Of a DNA stretch of 64,000 bases, positions 57,605-64,000 are shown piece after piece (positions within the stretch are counted from its first letter, which is position 1; each line of letters starts with the position of its first letter). Both the position numbers and the translations under genes were made by a program. The notes beneath the pieces were generated by a model. The model searched no databases and was not told where the DNA came from. It saw only the letters and a list, made by a program, of their open reading frames with translations. The stretch is from NCBI RefSeq assembly GCF_963924675.1, contig NC_089240.1, positions 119,231,680 to 119,295,679 of the forward strand, in the 5' to 3' direction. The DNA comes from Phocoena phocoena (lineage: Eukaryota > Chordata > Mammalia > Artiodactyla > Phocoenidae).

Positions 57605-60310
57605 AAAAGCATCACAGCATTATATAGCTACATGTTTGTACATTTTTAGAGAACTTTCTATTAATATCAAAAGAAGCTGTACTTACAGGATATATAGATG
57701 TGTGGAGAAAAATAATCCTGACTTTGTCTTGACCTGACCTTATAGGATGTGTGGATAGAGGACAATTTGCTCAGTCAAAGGAATATAACGGTTTCTTTCT
57801 TGGAGTCTGGCCATGATATTCTGATTCTAGCATACACATAAATATTAGTCACAAGGCATAAAATGACCCAGAGATGATGATTCTGACAAGCCATCTATTT
57901 CTATTAATACAGTTACAGACGTAAGTTATTTCTTCAGTTGTTAACTTGGCAATCTGCTAGTCATTCCTGACAAAGTAAAAATAGTTCCTACAGAGTGTGC
58001 AGAAAATGCTTTCATGTGAAAATGCAGCTTCAAACAGTATGATCACTGTGCATATAAGTGTGATATCACTCAGCTGAAAATGAACTCTAACCATAGATCA
58101 CAAGCAGTTTTGCTTTTTCATTAATGTGGACCAGCTGGCAAGAAACACTGCCAAGTCCCTTAGAAGACTGGATGTGGAAATAATTATTTAGCAAGGTACA
58201 GACTGACAAGATTACTATAGTGATGAATCGGTACACATGGAGCTCATAGATGATTAATTGAAAGAAGTCTTGTTTCCCTAAGAGATGCCTAATATCCACA
58301 TAATTTGATTTATGAATTTTTCTGTATTATGGTTGATCTGATATCATACATTTTGCAGAACTCCATTCAACAAAAAGAAAGTACAAAAGAGGGTGAAAAT
58401 AATATGGCATAATGCAATCCAAAAGAATCCTCAAAAAAGTATGTTGAAATCACACTGTTCTGAGTGTTCAAAATGCTGCGTTTCTTCATAAGACAATGAC
58501 TACCACCGATCTACCAAAATATCATTGAGAAGTTGGCATAAAAGGCAGATAAAAACAGACTTTCTGGGACTGTCTTGTAGATTCTAAAGCTTTTTCCAGT
58601 AAATCCTATTGTTGCAATGGACATTTATGAACATGCTGCTGTCAAAAAGCTTCAGTCTCAGAAGCGAGGACCAACATTCATATGTGAAAACACACCCAGC
58701 AGAGCAATCTTTTCTTATTGTGGAAAAATTATCTGTAGATGTAAAATATGGTATGCTAAGAAATATATATACTCAGGTTACCAACCATCTCCTTTTCCAT
58801 TTATGACACCTCCGCGATTCGTACTACTGGGTAAAAACACCACATTTATCTTGATGGAAACCACACGGGAGTTGGGGTATTTTCATTTAATTCAAGTCAC
58901 TCCACATATTCATCTCTTTTAGATGGTCTGCAAGCAGGTTGCTGCCAAGTGGGGTTGGCTTGACCTTCTAATACTGACAACACTTTGGAGAATTGCAGAA
59001 ACGTCACTGCTCCTTTAGTCTCTGGCAGTCAGTCAACCCTAATTATAATTGACTAGGGAAAAAGAAGGCCTCCTGAAAGAAATTTTTAAAGCTTAGGTTG
59101 TTTAGATGGTATTTTAAGGAACCCAAATAGCTGAGCAATTTAATTTAATTTCTTCAACCCTGGCTCATGTTTTCTAGGAGCCGTCATTCATAGGAGCCTG
59201 AAAAATCTCAAATATTGATTATAGTGCATTTACTTCTGAGTAACATGGGCCCAGGAGATGATTTTTCATATTCAGGAAGTACAGTCATCAAAAAATTGAA
59301 AAAATGTTTTAAAGAAAAAATTGGAAAGCTTTTTGAAGGAATTATCAAAGCACCACTTGTTCCTCTCAGCTATGAAGGCTTCATCACCAATTCTCTTACC
59401 TCAGAGTATAGCCACAGAGAGAATCTGTACCTGTTTTTAAATATATTTCTAGAAGGAATTTTCCAAGCTTCCATTGTCAAACAAAAATGATTGATAAAAG
59501 GATGTGGCATTGGGAGAAACCCACAAAGAATAAAAAGTACACAAATGTAAGAAAACTAAAATAAAAACTAGAAGAGGAACTCAACAAGGCTTCTAATTGT
59601 AGAGGAAAGAGGTTACAAGAGAGAGGGAGGCTGATTTTGTAAAGCACTGATGGATCACAAAAGCAGGAAGCTCTGCAAAGTGCACAGCACTGGGAATTGG
59701 GAAAATTGGGTTCTACTTTAGGTCATGCATCTAAGCAAACTTAGACATCCATACCACCCCTTGATAAAAGGAGGGCACATACAGTGTTAGATTTCCTTTC
59801 CAGCTCAAACATATAAACTCTAATAAACCATCCTAACATCCAGTGTTAGTTCTCCAAGTTTTCAAATTCAGAAGCAGTTGTGCTCAAACTATGGGACTTG
59901 GACTGCAAATTAGGAAAAATTATTTTTGAACAAAAATGTATACTTCTACTGCTTTCTTAGTCTGTATTTCAAATGCAAACTATTTTGAGTGAATTCCATT
60001 TTTAAACATTTAATTTAAACATCTAGAGGCTTTTTGCTTACGTGGTGACAGATCAAATTTTTTTCTACTTTTTGATGAGCTCTTACTATGACACATAAGC
60101 GTCATTTTTATCAGTGCTGAAGAGAAAGCCTGTTGTATGCTCTGGAGAGGCAAGGCTTCAATCAGCAGCTATCAGAGCCCCAAGACCTGTAGCACCATTA
60201 TACAGTGCTGAGGCTTCCTGCCTTAACCTGCTCCAAATCACAGGTGAAGGGAGTAAACAAAACTTCCACTACCCCAATGACTTGCTCAGCATGTTAAACG
60301 TAAATCTAAT
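57605..60310. other. 2.7 kb repeat-poor block, no recognised gene
   Basis: Longest stretch where I see no young or confidently named old repeat. Open frames of 101 codons (58617-58922) and 91 codons (59215-59490) show no family similarity or repeated motif and are compatible with chance. No tRNA or small RNA fold was recognised by eye. Confidence 0.5.
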
Positions 60311-60354
60311 TTTGTATCATATGTAAAATGGATTTGTATCATATGTAAAATAGA
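60311..60354. repeat. 22 bp direct tandem duplication
   Basis: Two adjacent units beginning tttgtatcatatgtaaaat, at 60311-60332 and 60333-60354, differing at one base (gga versus aga at the end). Confidence 0.93.
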
Positions 60355-60619
60355 TTCCCAACTAAGCAAACTGAACAAATTTTGACCCTATTGTACTGTC
60401 TTTCCTGCTTTTCTGTTTTTCTCTTCCTTGCTGGTATATGGGTAAAAGGTCCTGCTTTTAAGACTACGGATATGGAAGGAAATATCTAAGTATCATAAAA
60501 ATGTAAATTCTCCCATGATTAATATATAGCTGACACACATTTTCAATTATTAGTCAAATGAACTTTTAAATTAGAAGTAATTGTTTAAAGATTCGTTTGG
60601 AAAAAAAAGAAATGCTCAA

Positions 60620-61000
60620 GATCAGCCCAGTAAAGTAGAACATAAGAGGATAGTCAGGGGTAGAAGGATGACTTGATATCCATCTGGAAAAACAAATCAG
60701 ATCCTTATACTAAATCAATCACCCAAATGAAATCCAATTTCACTAATGACCTAGAAGAAACTCTAGGAAACTATGTATACAATCTAAGGGATCTAAGGGA
60801 GAATGAACTCTTAATAAGAAGACTGAAAACCCAGCCGTAATAATGAAAATACAGGTACAGGTGACTATTTAAAAGTGAAATAAAAGCAAATACCATGACA
60901 TTTATAAACAAACTATACAAATGGAACATATCCAGTTTACCTGAATGGTAATATGGTATAAAACTATTATACAGTATCACAACTAGGATATCAACATTGA
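60620..61000 (+). mobile_element. Possible old L1 fragment, sense
   Basis: A-rich sequence with L1-like phrases (gactatttaaaagtgaaata and accatgacatttataaacaa). The match is weak and may be another old LINE. Confidence 0.35.
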
Positions 61001-61004
61001 TACA

Positions 61005-62440
61005 AAGATAAATAGTTCCATCACTGCAAAGATCCCTCCTGTTACACTTTTATAACCGCACCCAATTCCTGCCTAACTCTACTCCCTCCTGAAGCCCTGG
61101 AGTCCATTTCTAAAATTTTTTCATTTCAAGAATGTTATATAAATAAAATCATACCGTATGCAAGCTTTTGGGATTGGCTTTTTTCACTCAGGATAATTCC
61201 CTGGAGATTTATCTAAGTTGTTGCATATATGTATAGTTTGTTCATTTTTATCAACGAGTAGTATTCTATGTTATGGATATATCACAGTTTGTCTAACTAT
61301 TCACTCAATGAAGGGAATCTGGGTTATTTAGAGGTCTTGGCTATTACAAATAAGGCTGTTATGAACATTCATGTGTACTTTGTGTGGTGGGAACATAAGA
61401 CGCCATCTCTCTGGGAAAAATGGACAGGAGTACAATTTCTGGGTCTTTTGGCAGTTTCACGTTTAGTTATTTATGAAACTCCCACACCTTTTTCAAAGTG
61501 GTTGTACATTATCACTGGCAATGTATGACTAATCCAATTTCTCCACATCCTCACCAACACTTGGTATTGTGGTATTGCCACTTTTTTTTTTTGATAGCCA
61601 TTCTGATAGGTGTGTAGTGAGATCTCATTGTGGATTTAATTTGCATTTCCATGATGGCAAATGATGTTGAACATCCTTTCATGTGTTTTTTTGCCATCTG
61701 CCTATCCTCCTATGTAAAATGTCTGTTCATATCTTTTGCCAATTTTCTAACTGGATTTTTTTTTAACTGTTGTATTTGTTTTTGTTGTGGTAAGACTGTT
61801 GAGTTTTGGGAATTCTTTATACATTCTAGATACTATTTCTTTGTCATATATGTGGTTTACAAATATGTTCTCCCAGTCTGTACTTTGTCTCTTCAGCACT
61901 TTAACAGGGTCATTTGGAGAGCAAAGGTTTTTAATTTGATTTTTAATTTTTATAAGGTCCTTTTATCAATTTTTATTTTTAAAGATGGTGCTCTTGAGTC
62001 CAAGTCTATGAACTCTGCCTGCATTTGCAAAGACTTTCTCCTATATTTCTTCTAAATATTTTATAATTTTACATTTTGTCTTTAAATCTATGATCCATTT
62101 TGAGTTATATTTTCTATAAAGTTTAAAGTAGCTCAAGGTTTATCTTTTAGCCTGTGGATATCCAATTTCTCCAGCAACATTTTTTAGAAAGACATTTCTT
62201 CCTCCGCTGAATCGCTTCTGTACCTTAAAATCAGTCAAGAATATTAGTATGGGTTTATTTATGGGTTCTCTATTCTGTTCTGTTGATCTATGCATCTATC
62301 CCTCTATCAAAATTGCATTGTCTTGATTACTGTACGCCTTAATAACACATAGAGTGAGTCCAACAACTTTACTCTTGTTTTCCAAGGTTGTTTTAGCTAT
62401 TTTATTTTAAAAAGTGGCAATTGCAAAACAGGAGGACAGT
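61005..62440 (-). mobile_element. Old L1 3' half, antisense
   Basis: Antisense ORF2 and 3' UTR landmarks: taaataaaatcataccgtat, aaggctgttatgaacattca, tctccacatcctcaccaaca, ttgcatttccatgatggcaa and tctgttctgttgatctatgc. Stops and indels are throughout. The 141-codon plus frame 61630-62055 is a shadow of this antisense L1. Confidence 0.85.
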
Positions 62441-62559
62441 CTTTTTAATAGACTTTTAATTGTAATAAATTAGATTGAAATAGCTTAGTATCCGTATATA
62501 ACACCAAAAGCAACTGGAACCCTCCTTCACACTAGATGTAAAAAGCAACAACCAGGAGA

Positions 62560-62640
62560 TTAAAGACCTGCTTTAAAAATTTTATTATAAAACTTTCAAA
62601 CATATGTAAGAGCATACAGAGAAAAAAATGAACCTCCATA
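62560..62640 (-). mobile_element. Old L1 3' end-like fragment, antisense
   Basis: ttttattataaaactttcaa, catatgtaagagcatacaga and aaaatgaacctccataaagt resemble the inverted terminal part of an old L1. Confidence 0.45.
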
Positions 62641-62649
62641 AAGTTTATC

Positions 62650-63543
62650 AATTAGAGAGGCGTCAGTATGGGTCAATTGGGGCAAAGGTCAGTTTGGAGG
62701 GGTAAGGACTGAAAGAGGCTGGAACAAGCTGAAGTCAGTAACAGAAGGGATGGAGAGGATATGAGTGGAGGAGGATGAAAGAAAATGGCAGCTCCTCCTG
62801 CCCCCTTGTCTCAGCCACAGATGAACTTGATGCTCTCATGGGCCTTTGTTTCAGAGAGTGAGTTCTGGAACTTAGCAGTGGCTCAGGAGAAAGCTACCTG
62901 GCCAATGAGCTCTCCATTCCATCTCCTACCGTGATCAGCCACCCTGCTAACCTCTGGAGCACTATATCCAAGGAATATAACCTGGACACAACTATTCCAG
63001 AAAATCATGACCAGGTGATTTTAGATTGACTACAGGCACCATGAACTGGCCCAGGAGGTCTTTACTGGCTTCAAGCCAAGGCCACATTGTCCACATGTGG
63101 CAGGAGCAGATGCCTCCTTCCCTCTGCACATAGATAAGAGCTTCTGCTGGAGGGAGGACCTTGGGTATCTTGGTCTCTCTCCTTATTAGCTCAGGTAACA
63201 TTGTTTAGCAGAGAGACTCTCCTATAGAGCCCTTCATCCTGGAGCTTGGGGAACTTAATGGAGCAAAGGAAAGGCCTCTCTCTTTGCTGAGGTCAGGGGT
63301 GCTGTGAGTCGAAAGAGGACAGAAAGGTGGGAGTAACCCTGAGCTCCATGACAAGCGAGGAACTTCCTGTGATACCAGTGAGAGGGTCTCCTGTTTCAGC
63401 ACATGAACAACCACATATCTCTACTGGAATTGCCTTAATGAAGTCTCTCCACCATCAAAATTGGATTTAGGACCCATGCTTGGAAAAGTTTCAGTCTGAC
63501 AGTCAGTTCTTGAATAAGCATGGCCATCACCTGTGAATGGGTC
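62650..63543. other. GC-richer unclassified segment
   Basis: About 900 bp less AT-rich than most of the window. No named repeat recognised. A plus-strand ATG at 62786 gives about 49 codons (MAAPPAPLSQPQMNLMLSWA) with no known family. Several minus frames of about 70 codons also lack similarity. It could be an unclassified LTR, a gene flank or single-copy DNA. Confidence 0.4.
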
Positions 63544-63557
63544 AAAAGAGTCAGGCC

Positions 63558-63747
63558 GGGCTTCCCTGGTGGCACAGTGGTTGAGAGTCCGCCTGCCGAT
63601 GCAGGGGACACGGGTTTGTGCCCCTGTCCGGGAAGATCCCACATGCCGCGGAGCGGCTGGGCCCGTGAGCCATGGCCGCTAAGCCTGTGCGTCCGGAGCC
63701 TGTGCTCCGCAACGGGAGAAGCCACAACAGTAAGAGGCCCGCGTACC

Positions 63748-63775
<28 letters not shown>
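63558..63775 (+). mobile_element. CHR-type cetacean SINE, sense, long pure A tail
   Basis: Complete 200 bp type with head ggcttccctggtggcacagt and ending gcgtaccgc, then about 30 uninterrupted A. Perfect 14 bp duplication aaaagagtcaggcc lies at 63544-63557 and 63776-63789. The long pure tail and intact duplication suggest a recent insertion. Confidence 0.97.
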
Positions 63776-63782
<7 letters not shown>

Positions 63783-63789
63783 TCAGGCC

Positions 63790-64000
63790 TAGGTACCCTG
63801 CAGGAGAAAGGGTGCCATTTTGGTCATGTCACCAATCCATGTGTATTCGATTATCCAGAACTGTCCCCACCCCCACCTCTGCTCCACATACTTCCTTTCA
63901 GCTCCTCTTACTCTTGACAGGACCCTCAGCAAAATTCAGGAAAGCTGAGATTCCCAAAGAGGTTTCCTTTGGCTTTGTCGTTGATTTCACTGAAGATCTG
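63790..64000 (+). other. Right-edge sequence with a splice-acceptor-like site
   Basis: A pyrimidine-rich tract ends in actcttgacag at about 63920, followed by a frame open to the window end (ending KEVSFGFVVDFTEDL). I do not recognise a protein. It may be chance; the window ends too soon to judge. Confidence 0.2.

Noticed and set aside
61630..62055. 141-codon plus-strand frame
   Set aside because: It is the opposite-strand shadow of antisense L1 ORF2.
1..64000. A novel multi-gene system such as a defence island, operon, CRISPR array or prophage
   Set aside because: The window is vertebrate repeat-rich DNA. No gene clusters, regularly spaced repeats or phage-like genes are visible.

Overview
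This window is mammalian nuclear DNA, most likely from a cetacean (probably a toothed whale). The strongest clue is a family of about 200 bp tRNA-derived SINEs. It opens with ggcttccctggtggcgcagt, has an extended CpG-rich body containing gagccatggccgct, and ends gtaccgcaaaa. I recognise this as the CHR-type SINE of whales and dolphins. A longer CHR relative, short tRNA-only relatives and an artiodactyl/cetacean L1 lineage accompany it. The background is the old placental repeat set: MIR, L2, MLT1, Tigger1, hAT and old L1. I find no functional protein-coding gene, tRNA, rRNA, CRISPR array or operon. Every long open frame with recognisable protein similarity is a decayed LINE-1 ORF, and the rest are short chance frames.

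Layout: 1-3 kb holds two converging 5'-truncated L1s. 3-7.4 kb holds an antisense L1/HAL1-like segment, an internally deleted Tigger1, and the 5' half of an old L1 (5' UTR and ORF1) carrying a short L1 tail insertion and a SINE. 7.4-18.4 kb is mostly old L2/MIR with one MLT1 LTR and a twin-priming L1 (5' inversion) inside an L2. 18.5-31.6 kb has L1 3' ends, L2/MIR and two SINEs. 31.6-36.3 kb is relatively repeat-poor, with an unclassified segment, a short L1 tail and an old L1 3' end. 36.3-46.2 kb has young insertions: a long CHR SINE, a 1.46 kb L1, three more SINEs, two hAT elements and a three-level nest. 47.8-53.7 kb is an almost full-length but inactivated L1 with 5' UTR, ORF1, ORF2 and 3' UTR. 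53.7-64 kb has scattered MIR/L2, three SINEs, an antisense old L1 and repeat-poor intervals.

Nothing here works together as a pathway. The biology is the layered record of retrotransposition: target-site duplications, truncations, one inversion, and nested insertions that give a relative order (MIR/L2 first, then MLT1/DNA transposons/old L1, then lineage-specific L1 and CHR SINEs). I looked for a novel system and found none I can support. The best leads are unusual insertion structures and a few unclassified repeat-free stretches. Family names come from recognising consensus-like sequence by eye; subfamilies and the edges of old repeats are approximate.
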